Assembly (NCBI GenBank): GCA_033765145.1 | Contig: JANRIH010000053.1 | Coordinates: forward strand, 1 to 64,000 | Length of the DNA stretch: 64,000 nucleotides | Source: JAGVSR01 sp033765145 | Lineage (GTDB): Bacteria; Pseudomonadota; Alphaproteobacteria; Rhizobiales; Hyphomicrobiaceae | Direction: 5' to 3' | The notes under the pieces: generated by a model | Databases searched by the model: none | Seen by the model: the letters and a program-made list of their open reading frames with translations, nothing else | What the model was told of the DNA's origin: nothing | Made by a program: the position numbers and the translations under genes | Part shown: positions 43,253-52,361 of the stretch, one piece after another | Layout of the letters: every line of letters starts with the position of its first letter | Position numbering within the stretch: the first letter of the stretch is position 1

Positions 43253-45055
43253 TCAAAAGATGAGAAAATCGAGATGCGAAAGGGTCGTTCGGTTGGTAAC
43301 GACGCCGAACTTCACCATGCCACCCGCGGTACTTCCGTTGCTGTCGTAAAAAAGAGCCCCGGTCGACTGATTATAGATAATGAAATCATTCCCATCCAAG
43401 GCGGCAGCGCCGATCCGGAAATTGGCGATAGAGAGCGTACCCGTCTGGCCGAAGCGCGCAAAGACCGAGTTGTCGAGCGTGATGGTGTCCGACGGCGCCG
43501 AGAAATCCATGATGCGGTCGACGTTGCCGACACCGAGCTTCGTCGCGAACGCGAACCGGTCGCTGCCGCCCCCGCTCCAGAGTTCGTCGTTCCCGAGACC
43601 ACCCTCGACACGATCGTTACCGAGTCCTGCGGCCACCGTATCGTTGCCGCCTCGCCCATTCATGTCGTTGGCAGCGTCGTTGCCGAAGAGGCCATTCATC
43701 AGCGCGTTGCCATAACCACCGATCGGTTCCGGACCGACGATCATCAGCCGCTCGACGTTCGATGGCAGCGTGTAAGTGACGCTCGCCCGAACCTCGTCGA
43801 TGCCGCCTGATCTCGCACTGGGATTTGTTTCCGTCACCTTGTCGGTGCGACTGTCGACGAAGTAGCGGTCCGAACCGTCGCCGCCGACCATCGTGTCGTT
43901 TCCGCGACCGCCGTCGATCGTATCGTTGCCGCCTTGGCCGAAAGCGCGATCATGGCCGCGCCCCCCGAAGAGCTGATCCGGGCTCGTATCATCACTTTGG
44001 TTTTGACCGGGAACATTCCATCGCTCCGACGCGATCACGCCACCATTTGTGCCGTTGTAGTTGATGACGACGTCCGGCCCCCACTTCGTCGGTTGCGCCG
44101 TGGGACTGGACCCACCCCAAAGCTCGTCGTTGTCGTCACCGCCCTCAATCCAGTCCCGACCGAGGCCTCCGTAGCCCAGGTCGTTGCCTGTGCCGAGTTC
44201 CATGCGGTCGTCGCCCCACTCTCCGTTCCCGTAGTCGCCGCCGCCACCGCCATACATACGATCCGGCCCGCCGCCGCCGAGAAGCTGGTCACCTGATCCA
44301 CCGAGACCCGTAATGTCAGACTCGCCGTAGATGAAGTCGGCATTGTTATCGCCAATCACGATATCCCGGCCGAGCCCGCCCTTCAGCGTGTCGCTGGCCT
44401 GCCCGCCCCAGACGACGTCGCCGCCAGGGCCCCCGAGGATATCGGCAGGTCGCGTTGCGGTATGGACGTCGAACTTTTCTGCGCGCGATCCAATCCCCGT
44501 GTACCGGATAACGGTTGGCTCACCGCCGCCGCCTCCCGCGCGGGTGATACTGATTGAATAGTCGTAGTTGAAGTCGGAATAATTGATGACCTGAAAGGCC
44601 AGGAATGAGCGCGGCGCGAGATTGTCGGCGCTCGGCACCAGGATTTGAACCGCGTTGGATCCGTCCACCGATTGGAGATAGAACGCCGTCGCGCCGTACG
44701 GTCCGAATGACTGCAAATAGGCCTCGTCGACCGCCCGCGCTTCGATCGCGAGATTGCCGGTGTCCGGGGAGTTGACGCGAAACGTCAGGATCGACCCCGG
44801 CAAAACTGAGCCGTCCGTATCAAGGTACCCGTCCTTGATGTCGATGACGAAGTAGTCGCTGTCGCTGTCACCGAATTTCGGGTCAGAGTTCCCGAATGTC
44901 CCGAAAAAGTAGACGGGGATCGTACTGTTGTTGAGCCGGATGTTCGGATAGTTTTCGTCGGCCGGTGTTCGTCCCGCGATCGGGTCGCGGTTCTCGGTAT
45001 CGCCTTGACTGCTCTCCGAATAGCTTCGAACGGCAAGGCTCAGCCAGTTGGCCAT
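43253..45055 (-). CDS. Third RTX-type calcium-binding secreted protein
   Basis: About 600 residues from ATG 45055 (GGGGGGACG upstream). Residues 1-150 are a beta-rich domain with DSDSDYFVIDIKDGYLDTDG and LTFRVNSPDTGNLAIEARA, resembling pre-peptidase C-terminal (PPC) domains. Residues about 185-470 carry RTX nonapeptides (LGGSGDQLLGGGGPDRMYGGGGG, GGRGNDTMVGGDGSD). The C-terminal ~110 residues (GGGSDRFAF, IMDFSAPSDTITLDN, FIIYNQSTGALFYDSNG, ending LDFLIF) match the corresponding region of the first RTX gene, so the two share a secretion signal type. No enzyme domain is visible. Confidence 0.85.
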   Translation of the reverse strand: MANWLSLAVRSYSESSQGDTENRDPIAGRTPADENYPNIRLNNSTIPVYFFGTFGNSDPKFGDSDSDYFVIDIKDGYLDTDGSVLPGSILTFRVNSPDTGNLAIEARAVDEAYLQSFGPYGATAFYLQSVDGSNAVQILVPSADNLAPRSFLAFQVINYSDFNYDYSISITRAGGGGGEPTVIRYTGIGSRAEKFDVHTATRPADILGGPGGDVVWGGQASDTLKGGLGRDIVIGDNNADFIYGESDITGLGGSGDQLLGGGGPDRMYGGGGGDYGNGEWGDDRMELGTGNDLGYGGLGRDWIEGGDDNDELWGGSSPTAQPTKWGPDVVINYNGTNGGVIASERWNVPGQNQSDDTSPDQLFGGRGHDRAFGQGGNDTIDGGRGNDTMVGGDGSDRYFVDSRTDKVTETNPSARSGGIDEVRASVTYTLPSNVERLMIVGPEPIGGYGNALMNGLFGNDAANDMNGRGGNDTVAAGLGNDRVEGGLGNDELWSGGGSDRFAFATKLGVGNVDRIMDFSAPSDTITLDNSVFARFGQTGTLSIANFRIGAAALDGNDFIIYNQSTGALFYDSNGSTAGGMVKFGVVTNRTTLSHLDFLIF

Positions 45056-45091
45056 GAACAACGTCCCCCCAGGCATGCTTAAACTTGGTTC

Positions 45092-45120
45092 AGGCTAAGC
45101 GCGAATTATTGCAGGGTCAA
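45092..45120 (-). promoter_or_regulatory. Candidate promoter of the third RTX gene
   Basis: On the minus strand TTGACC (45120-45115) and TAGCCT (45097-45092) are separated by 17 bases, 37 bases before ATG 45055. The -35 is near consensus, the -10 matches three bases. Confidence 0.4.
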
Positions 45121-45142
45121 TTCAGCTACACCATCATTCGCG

Positions 45143-45154
45143 TAATAATTATTA
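45143..45154. promoter_or_regulatory. AT-rich 12-bp palindrome upstream of the third RTX gene
   Basis: TAATAATTATTA is a perfect palindrome in a distinctly AT-rich stretch (about 45100-45185) that contrasts with the GC-rich surroundings. It lies just upstream of the candidate -35 box and could be an activator or silencer site. Confidence 0.45.
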
Positions 45155-45270
45155 TGGAAAATAACGAAGATAAACCGCGATATATCCGGCATGTGCGGCG
45201 CACGGATTTCATACGTTCTCCGCCCGATCCGCAGAGCGGTCGGGTGGACAACTAACCTTTTTTTCAGTTC

Positions 45271-46833
45271 TCACCCTTTTTCGTGATGATCGGCGACGAA
45301 CCGGTCAAGCAATCTCACACCCCAACCCGATCCCCAACTCGTCGAGATGTCCGAGCGGCCCGAATCCATCGCCGTCCCCGCGACATCCAAGTGTGCCCAC
45401 GCGGTGTCCTTCTGAATGAAGCGTTCGAGAAACGCCGCCGCCGTGCAAGACCCGCCCCACCGTCCGCCGATGTTCTTCATGTCAGCGGTCTTGCTGTCGA
45501 TGAGCTTGTGGTAGGACTTGTCGAGAGGCATCCGCCAGAGCTTCTCGCCCGTCGCCTTCGATGCGCTTTCGAGATCGCCCGCGAGCTTGTCGTCGTTGCA
45601 GAAGAGACCCGCGTAGTCCTTCCCGAGTGCCACCATGATGGCGCCCGTGAGCGTGGCGAGATCGATGACGAGCTTCGGCTTGAAACGCGTCTGCGCGTAC
45701 CAGAGTACGTCCGCGAGCACGAGCCGCCCTTCCGCGTCGGTGTTGAGGATCTCGACGGTCTGTCCCGACATCGACGTCACGATATCGCCCGGCCGCATCG
45801 CGTTTCCTGACGGCATGTTCTCGACGATGCCGATGAGCCCGACCGCGTTAACGTTCGCCTTACGCTCCGCGAGCGCCAGCATGAGACCCGTCACGGCCGC
45901 GGCACCGCCCATGTCGCCCTTCATGTCTTCCATGCCGGCCGCGGGCTTGATCGAGATGCCGCCAGTGTCGAACACCACGCCCTTGCCGACGAACGCGAGC
46001 GGCTTCGACCGCTTGGACTTCGCCCCGTGCCACTGCATGATCGCAAGCCGCGAAGGACGCACGCTCCCCTGCCCGACCGCCAGAAGCGTGTTCATGTTGA
46101 GCGCCTGCATGGCGTCGACGTCGAGAATCTCGACCTCGAGTCCAGCGGCCTCCAGCTCCTTGACCCGATCCGCGAACTCGACCGGTCCCAAGGCGTTCGC
46201 TGGTTCGTTGACGAGATCGCGCGCAAGCGTCACGCCGTGCGCGACCGCCTTCAAGCGCGCGAAATGCGTGCGTGCCTTATCAGGATCGGCGGTGTGGATG
46301 ACGATTTTCGCGAGCCCATCTTTTTCGCCCGAAGGTCCGCCCGCCTCTCCGTTGCCATCGCCCCCTGCTTCGGACGACGCGGCACCCTTCTTCGATTTGT
46401 ACTTCGTGAACGTGTAATGCCGGAGAAGTGCTCCGAAACCGAGGTGAGCCGCGACCGCATCGGTCTTGATGCTGCCCAGCTCTGCAAAGTCCGCGACGAC
46501 GCTGGCCCGCTCGCACTTGCGCTGAGAGAGAAGGCCGTGAACAGCGCCGCCGAAATTCGTCCAGTCGGTGTCGGTCGCCTCCGCCGTCTTGCCCCCGCCC
46601 GTAACGACAAGACGCGCAACATCGAGTTTCCCCGGCGCCAGCAGCTCGAACGACGACTTGGCCGTCCCGGTGAAGCCCGCGGCATCGGCGGCTTTCAGAA
46701 TGGCCCCACCAGATTTCTGGTTGAGGGACTGCACCTGATCGCCGAGCGCGAGGTCCTTGCCCGCGAACACGAGACAATGGTCCTCGGGTGCGGCGGAAAG
46801 AGCGGCGAAGACGATTTCGAGCTGGTCGGTCAT
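45271..46833 (-). CDS. pepA: Leucyl aminopeptidase (cytosol aminopeptidase, M17)
   Basis: A hexameric zinc/manganese exopeptidase. The M17 signature NTDAEGRLVLAD is intact, as is the metal site GVVFDTGGISIKP and MEDMKGDMGGAA. The N-terminal domain precedes at residues 1-170. The 520 residues are normal. ATG 46833 gives MTDQLEIVFAAL; the upstream frame is rejected. An insertion of roughly 25 Gly/Glu/Lys-rich residues (SSEAGGDGNGEAGGPSG) lies between the two domains. It is divergent from the lptF operon. Confidence 0.95.
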   Translation of the reverse strand: MTDQLEIVFAALSAAPEDHCLVFAGKDLALGDQVQSLNQKSGGAILKAADAAGFTGTAKSSFELLAPGKLDVARLVVTGGGKTAEATDTDWTNFGGAVHGLLSQRKCERASVVADFAELGSIKTDAVAAHLGFGALLRHYTFTKYKSKKGAASSEAGGDGNGEAGGPSGEKDGLAKIVIHTADPDKARTHFARLKAVAHGVTLARDLVNEPANALGPVEFADRVKELEAAGLEVEILDVDAMQALNMNTLLAVGQGSVRPSRLAIMQWHGAKSKRSKPLAFVGKGVVFDTGGISIKPAAGMEDMKGDMGGAAAVTGLMLALAERKANVNAVGLIGIVENMPSGNAMRPGDIVTSMSGQTVEILNTDAEGRLVLADVLWYAQTRFKPKLVIDLATLTGAIMVALGKDYAGLFCNDDKLAGDLESASKATGEKLWRMPLDKSYHKLIDSKTADMKNIGGRWGGSCTAAAFLERFIQKDTAWAHLDVAGTAMDSGRSDISTSWGSGWGVRLLDRFVADHHEKG

Positions 46834-47244
46834 CAGGAGAATATCCTTGGTCTCAGATCGGCGCTGGGCACGCCTCTGTCGTGTTGAAGGAGACGGCATG
46901 GATGACCGAGTTTCGCGCCGCCGCCGGGTGGAGCGGAGCGACTGGTCAACGGCCGTCAGGGGCCATCAGGAGGGAAAGAAAGCGGTTCGCGAACAATGAT
47001 GAAGCGCTTTGGGGTGAAGTGCAAGCGAGGGCCGGATCACTCGGCACCCCTGCGCGACAGGCGGCAGCCGCACGGTCCATGCCGCAATGAGCCACTGGGC
47101 CGAATTTCCGCCACCCTGGTAGGACATGGATATTGTGGGGTTCACGTGGGGGATGTCAGTGCGACCGGAGACCGTCCGGATGCGCACGAGCCTGTCCCAC
47201 GCCGATCGAGCCCACACCGATCGAAGCAGGCCGACCGGGACGCG
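46834..47244. other. Divergent intergenic region, pepA/lptF
   Basis: No convincing gene is present; short frames on both strands lack coding character. It should hold the promoters of pepA (minus) and of the lptFGD-surA operon (plus). I could not fix promoter boxes. A perfect GTTCGCGAAC palindrome lies at 46985-46994. Confidence 0.4.
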
Positions 47245-48438
47245 ATGACAAGGATCTTCACTCGTTACGTTTTCCGCCAGGCTTTTTCGGCACTTGCGCT
47301 GATCCTCGCCTCGCTCTCCGGCATTGTCTGGATCGCGCTCGCTCTCCGCCAATTGAACGTTGTGACGAGCCAGGGCCAGGACGCGGTCACGCTTCTAGCC
47401 ATGACGACGCTGGCGCTCCCAAACCTCATGGCTCTGATCGCGCCGTTCGCCCTGCTGATCGCTGTGATGCACACGCTCAATCGCCTGTCGGGCGACAGCG
47501 AACTCATCATCATGACGGCGGCCGGGGCGAACGTCTGGGTTGTCGCCAAGCCACTGATAACACTGGCTATAATAGTCTCGATCGCCGTAGCTCTGGTCAA
47601 TCACTATGTCATGCCCTGGAGCCTTCGCGTGCTCCGCGCCTACGTCGTCGAGGTGAGGACCGACCTTCTGACGCAGGTCATCCAGCCGGGCCGTTTCTCC
47701 AGCCCCGAGCGGGGGCTCACATTCCACATCCGCGATCGCGACCCCAACGGCGACCTGCGCGGGTTGATCATGCACGACACCCGCAAGACCGAAGAACAAA
47801 GCTCCTATCTCGCCGAGCGCGGACAGATCGTGAAGCAGGACAAGGAAGCCTTTCTCGTGATGACCGACGGGCACGTCCTGCGCGGCGCCAGTGCCAACGA
47901 ACCGGTCCGCATCATCACGTTTGACCGCTATGCATTCGACCTTGACGCATTCGAACAGAAAACGGGCGCGGTCCAGGACTTGAAGCCGCGCGAACGATAC
48001 TTCCATGAACTCGTAAATCCCGAACCGACCAGCCAGAGCTTCCGCCGCCATCCCGGCCAATTCACATCCGAGTTGCATGAGCGCTTTGTGAGTCCGCTCT
48101 ACCCCCTCGCCTTCGTGATGATCGCGCTTGCCGCCGCAGGCCGGGCTCGCAGCACGCGCCAGCGGCGCAGCGATTACGTGATACTCGGCCTCGTGGCAGC
48201 GGCCGGCTCCCGACTGGCCGGCCTTGCCGTGAACAACCTCGTCAGCGGAGATACCACGCTCGTGCCGATCCTCTATGCGATCCCTTTGACCGCAATTTTC
48301 GTGAGCGTCGGCATCATGTTGGCCGGCGGCCGGCAGTCGACCGGACCGACGATTGTCGAGCGTTTAGGGGATGTCATCGAGGCGGCGCAGAAAGCCGTCG
48401 TTGCAGCGATCGCCCGCCCGCGCCGAGCGGGAGCCTAG
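47245..48438 (+). CDS. lptF: LPS export permease LptF
   Basis: One of two transmembrane subunits of the LptB2FG ABC transporter that extracts LPS from the inner membrane. 397 residues with hydrophobic segments near residues 12-32, 52-75, 96-120, and three at the C-terminus (LYPLAFVMIALAAAG, VAAAGSRLAGLAV, ILYAIPLTAIFVSVG). A beta-jellyroll periplasmic domain lies between. ATG 47245 gives MTRIFTRYVFRQAF, the standard start; the long upstream open frame is rejected. It is followed by lptG after seven bases. Confidence 0.92.
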   Translation: MTRIFTRYVFRQAFSALALILASLSGIVWIALALRQLNVVTSQGQDAVTLLAMTTLALPNLMALIAPFALLIAVMHTLNRLSGDSELIIMTAAGANVWVVAKPLITLAIIVSIAVALVNHYVMPWSLRVLRAYVVEVRTDLLTQVIQPGRFSSPERGLTFHIRDRDPNGDLRGLIMHDTRKTEEQSSYLAERGQIVKQDKEAFLVMTDGHVLRGASANEPVRIITFDRYAFDLDAFEQKTGAVQDLKPRERYFHELVNPEPTSQSFRRHPGQFTSELHERFVSPLYPLAFVMIALAAAGRARSTRQRRSDYVILGLVAAAGSRLAGLAVNNLVSGDTTLVPILYAIPLTAIFVSVGIMLAGGRQSTGPTIVERLGDVIEAAQKAVVAAIARPRRAGA

Positions 48439-48445
48439 GACTCCG

Positions 48446-49543
48446 ATGCGCATCCTCCCCTCGACGATCGATCGCTATCTCGCGCTCCGCTTCATCGGCG
48501 CGATCCTCACGACGTTCCTGTTTTGCGCACTGTTGATCTTCATGATCGACCTCGTGGAAATCCTCCGCCAGTCGGGCAAATTCGGCCGCATCGATGCCTG
48601 GCAGGTCGCCTGGCTGACACTGCTGCGTCTCCCCGCCTACACCGAGTTTCTGATCGCGTTCGCCGTCCTCGTCGGATCGATCGCGACACTGCTCCTCCTC
48701 GCGCGCAAAAGCGAACTGGCCGTCGTCCGCGCGAGCGGCATGTCCGCCTGGCAGTTCCTGCGGCCGGGTCTAGTCGTGGCCTTCTCCGTCGGGGCGCTGG
48801 GCGTCCTCGTGTATAACCCCATGGCCGCAGCCGCCCGAGCCGAGGGCGAACGCCTGTTCGCGGAATACTTCGGCCGTGAAGCGAACGTCCTGAATACCGG
48901 CGCCGCAGGCTCCTGGCTGCGCCAGGACGGGTTGGACGGCCAGTCGGTCTTGACGGCCGCCAGCGCTCTCAAGGGCGGGACCGAATTGAACATCGTGACG
49001 ATGTTCGTTTTCGATGACAAAGGCATTTTCCGGGAGCGGGTCGACGCGGAGCGTGCAGTCCTGCGCGATGGCTACTGGGAGTTGCAATCCGCGTCCGTGA
49101 CGGCGCCGGGTTCGGAGCCCGAAAAATTCGGCACGTATCTCGTCTCAACCTACCTCTCTCCCGAGCGCGTCGCGGACGCGCTCGGCAAGGTCATCGCCGT
49201 CTCGTTTTGGGAATTGCCGGGCCTCATCGAAGTCGCTGAAAAAGCGAAGCTTTCAACAGCGGCGTTGGAGGTCCAATACGAGTTGCTCCTGTCCCGCCCG
49301 TTCCTCTGTCTGGCGATGGTTCTTTTGGCGGCCACTGTGTCGCTTAAGTCATTCCGCTCTGGGGGTATCCAGACTATGGTCGTGACCGGAATGGTGGGGG
49401 GGTTCGGGTTCTTCCTTTTTGCCGAGATCTCGCGCCAGATCGGGGTTGCCGGTCTGGTGGAACCTTGGATCGCGGTCTGGATGCCTGTGAGCCTGGCAAT
49501 TCTCCTCACCACAACGGTGCTGTTGCACCAGGAGGATGGCTGA
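48446..49543 (+). CDS. lptG: LPS export permease LptG
   Basis: Partner of LptF in the LPS extractor. 365 residues with the same 3+3 transmembrane layout: RFIGAILTTFLFCALLIFMIDLV, LIAFAVLVGSIATLLLLA, GLVVAFSVGALGVLV, then a periplasmic domain and three C-terminal segments (FLCLAMVLLAATVSLK, GMVGGFGFFLFAEI, MPVSLAILLTTTVLL). ATG 48446 was chosen; CTAGGA lies ahead of it. The stop adjoins the lptD start. Confidence 0.93.
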   Translation: MRILPSTIDRYLALRFIGAILTTFLFCALLIFMIDLVEILRQSGKFGRIDAWQVAWLTLLRLPAYTEFLIAFAVLVGSIATLLLLARKSELAVVRASGMSAWQFLRPGLVVAFSVGALGVLVYNPMAAAARAEGERLFAEYFGREANVLNTGAAGSWLRQDGLDGQSVLTAASALKGGTELNIVTMFVFDDKGIFRERVDAERAVLRDGYWELQSASVTAPGSEPEKFGTYLVSTYLSPERVADALGKVIAVSFWELPGLIEVAEKAKLSTAALEVQYELLLSRPFLCLAMVLLAATVSLKSFRSGGIQTMVVTGMVGGFGFFLFAEISRQIGVAGLVEPWIAVWMPVSLAILLTTTVLLHQEDG

Positions 49544-49546
49544 GTG

Positions 49547-52027
49547 ATGCGTGCTCTGCGGACACCGCAGGCATTGGAAGGCGCAAGCATCGCAGCCGAC
49601 GCTCACCGCTCGACGGTGAGCGCGGCGCGCATGTGCGTGCGCACACTCGCGCGCTTCGCCCTTTCACTCGTCGTCCTCGCTTTCCCGGCGCTCCCGTCCG
49701 CCGCCGAGCAGTCCGCATTCCCGAAACCCAAGGGCGGCATCTTCGGCGAAACGCAGAAAGTCGACTCGGCCCTGCCCCTCCACCTGCAGGCCGACGAACT
49801 GATCTACGACAACGCGGGCGACAAGGTGATCGCGCGTGGCAACGTCGAGATCCAGTACGAGAACAACAATCTGACCGCCGACGAGGTCGTCTACGATCAG
49901 TCCGCCAACACGCTCTCTGCCGCCGGCAACGTCGTGGTGCGCGAGGCTAACGGCAACATCATCCGCGCCGAGCGCTACAACGTGACGGATGATTTCCGCG
50001 ACGGCTTCGTCCAGTCGCTGAGCGTCGTCGCGCGGGACAACTCGCGCATCTCCGCCGAACAGGGTTCGCGCCGCGACGGCAACGTCACGGAATTCTCGAA
50101 TGCGAAGTTCACGCCCTGCTCGTCAGACGGCACCTCTCCGCCGCTCTGGTGCTTGGCCGCCTCGACCGTCGTCCACGATCAGGCGAACGCCACCATCAGC
50201 TACCAGGACGCGCAGTTTGAACTCTTCGGCGTGCCGATCCTCTACATGCCCTACTTTGAGCATCCTGACCCCTCCGTGAAGCGGAAGTCGGGCTTCCTGG
50301 CTCCCGGCTACGGCACATCGGAGGACCTCGGGTTCTTCACCGAGATCCCATACTACTTTGCGCTCGCGCCCAACTACGACTTCACGTTCCGCCCCCGCTA
50401 CATGACCGAGCAGGGCGTGCTCTATCAGGGTGACTGGCGCCACAGGACGGCCGATGGCCAGTACTCGGTGAAGATCGCCGGCATCGATCAGAACGGGGAA
50501 GACCTGCCCGACAACCGCAACTTTACCGAAGAGCGCCGCGACGAACTCGACGGCATCCGCGGCAGCATCGAGACCAAGGGCGATTTCTCGCTCTCGAGCT
50601 GGTGGAGCTACGGCTGGGATGTCACGCTCGAAAGCGATGATACGTTCCGCCGTTTCTACAAGCTCGACAACATCCTGCTGACCGATCGCGTGAACAACGT
50701 CTTCTTCCGCGGCATGTCGGAGAGGAACTATTTCGGCGCGAACCTCTACCACTTCGGCAGCCTGCTTTCGACCGACCCCGATGTTGCCGAAAGCCGCGCT
50801 CATCCGATCGTCGACTACAACTACATCGTCGACACGCCCGTCGTCGGCGGCGAGCTTTCCGTATCGGCCAACGCGCTCTCGTTCTCCCGCCTTGACGGCG
50901 TCGAGAGCAGCGACGATCAGCACATGCAGCGCGCGATCACGGAAGTGAAGTGGCGCCGCCGCCTGACCGACGCGATCGGCATCACCTACACGCCCTTCGG
51001 CGAGCTGCGCGGCGATATCTACCAGTACAACAACTACCGCGATCCCGAGACGGGCGAGATCGTCAGCGACGAAACGGTCGCGCGCGGCGTCGCCACGGGT
51101 GGCGTGACCGTTGCCTATCCCTGGATCGCGACGACGCCGGGCGCGTCCCACATCATCGAGCCGATTGGCCAGGTCGTGGCGCGCCAGGACAACGTCAACC
51201 AGCGCCGTCTCCCCGTCGAAGACGCCAAGAGCCTCATCTTCGACGATACGAACCTCTTCGAGACGTCGAAGTTCTCGGGCTATGACCGCATCGAGACGGG
51301 CACGCGCGTCAATGCGGGCCTGCAGTACACGTTCCAGCCCTGGTCGGGCGGCTACGCCAAGGTGCTCGCTGGCCAGAGCTTCCACATCGCCGGTGAGAAC
51401 GCCTACGAGAACGAGACGATCGTCTGCGATCCCGATGGCGCCGGTCCCGATCCGGCCGTGACCGTTGTCGCCCCCGGCGTCGATGACAGTTGCAACCCCG
51501 TCTTCTCGCCGAAGAGCGGCCTCGAAACCGAACGCTCGGATTATGTCCTCGGCGCCGTCATGGCCCCGACCGACGCGTTCCGCCTCATCTCGCAGTCGCG
51601 CTTCGATGATGATGATCTGGCACTCCGCCGCCAGGACGCTCAGGTGCACGTGCTGTTCGGACCGGTCACGATGGGCGCCGGGTACAGCTATCGCATCGCC
51701 GACCCGGAGTTCGAGAACGAGCGTCAGCAGGAAGTTCTGGCGAGCGTTGGCCTCAACCTCACGGACCGTTGGCGTCTGTCGGGTGGCATGCGTTACGACC
51801 TCGAGGAAGAAGGCTTCCTGACCGACACCATCCAGCTCCGCTATCTCGACGACTGTTTCATGCTGAGCGTCAGCTACGACGAGCACTTCATCACCAATAC
51901 CGAGAAGGAAATCGAACCCGACCGGACCGTCATGCTGCGGCTCGAGTTCAAGCACCTGGGCGGCTTCCGCTACAAGGCCGACGCGGTGGACTACGTGATG
52001 GGCGACCAGCAGGCCCCGAACCCCTGA
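49547..52027 (+). CDS. lptD: LPS assembly protein LptD
   Basis: The outer-membrane barrel that inserts LPS with LptE. Residues 60-180 form the OstA/LptA-like periplasmic domain (LHLQADELIYDNAGDKVIARG, LSAAGNVVVREANGNII). The barrel follows (GDWRHRTADGQYSVKI, SWWSYGWDVTLESD, LDDCFMLSVSYDEHF). ATG 49547 has AGGAGG ten bases upstream; ATG 49631 would place the signal peptide (FALSLVVLAFPALPSAA) at the very start and is an alternative. The mature protein has several Cys residues (FTPCSSDG, LWCLAAS, DDSCNP, DDCF) that could form disulfides. At 826 residues it is normal. Confidence 0.95.
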   Translation: MRALRTPQALEGASIAADAHRSTVSAARMCVRTLARFALSLVVLAFPALPSAAEQSAFPKPKGGIFGETQKVDSALPLHLQADELIYDNAGDKVIARGNVEIQYENNNLTADEVVYDQSANTLSAAGNVVVREANGNIIRAERYNVTDDFRDGFVQSLSVVARDNSRISAEQGSRRDGNVTEFSNAKFTPCSSDGTSPPLWCLAASTVVHDQANATISYQDAQFELFGVPILYMPYFEHPDPSVKRKSGFLAPGYGTSEDLGFFTEIPYYFALAPNYDFTFRPRYMTEQGVLYQGDWRHRTADGQYSVKIAGIDQNGEDLPDNRNFTEERRDELDGIRGSIETKGDFSLSSWWSYGWDVTLESDDTFRRFYKLDNILLTDRVNNVFFRGMSERNYFGANLYHFGSLLSTDPDVAESRAHPIVDYNYIVDTPVVGGELSVSANALSFSRLDGVESSDDQHMQRAITEVKWRRRLTDAIGITYTPFGELRGDIYQYNNYRDPETGEIVSDETVARGVATGGVTVAYPWIATTPGASHIIEPIGQVVARQDNVNQRRLPVEDAKSLIFDDTNLFETSKFSGYDRIETGTRVNAGLQYTFQPWSGGYAKVLAGQSFHIAGENAYENETIVCDPDGAGPDPAVTVVAPGVDDSCNPVFSPKSGLETERSDYVLGAVMAPTDAFRLISQSRFDDDDLALRRQDAQVHVLFGPVTMGAGYSYRIADPEFENERQQEVLASVGLNLTDRWRLSGGMRYDLEEEGFLTDTIQLRYLDDCFMLSVSYDEHFITNTEKEIEPDRTVMLRLEFKHLGGFRYKADAVDYVMGDQQAPNP

Positions 52028-52361
52028 TCATTGCCCACCGAATTCGGCAAGAATCGATCCTGACGGGGCGCGTCTGCCCGCCGATTTGGCCCCCGATTGC
52101 AGCGCGCGTCCGATCGGCGCCGCGACACGCCGTCCGCTTGGTAACGTGAACGGGCCGCGACGCGGCATTTTCCAACGAATTCCCTTGCCACGCCGGGGCC
52201 ATGGTTGCAGTGGATAAGTCGGCGCGTGAGCGGGCGGCTGGGGTACTGTCTTGCGCAACCGTTCGATGAGTCGGGCCGCGGATGATCCCGCGATCGGATG
52301 CGATCCGACACTCCGGGCGAAACACCCAGACCCAAGAACGAAAAAACAGAGCGGAACCGCG
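52028..52361. other. lptD-surA intergenic region with a weak hairpin
   Basis: No gene is credible here. GCCGC-GAC-GCGGC at 52154-52166 followed by ATTTT may be a weak terminator or attenuator after lptD. I saw no clear promoter, although surA may have its own. Confidence 0.4.
52154..52171 (+). terminator. Weak terminator/attenuator candidate between lptD and surA
   Basis: A 5-bp GC stem with a three-base loop is followed by ATTTT, 127 bases after the lptD stop. The short stem makes partial read-through into surA plausible. Confidence 0.35.

Noticed and set aside
46985..46994. GTTCGCGAAC palindrome in the pepA-lptF gap as a LexA site
   Set aside because: The alphaproteobacterial LexA pattern is a direct GTTC-N7-GTTC repeat, not this contiguous palindrome; a ten-base GC-containing palindrome is expected by chance at this scale.
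50123..51955. A 610-codon open frame on the minus strand opposite lptD
   Set aside because: It mirrors the GC-rich codon pattern of lptD, has no recognisable domain or ribosome site, and lptD on the plus strand is certain.
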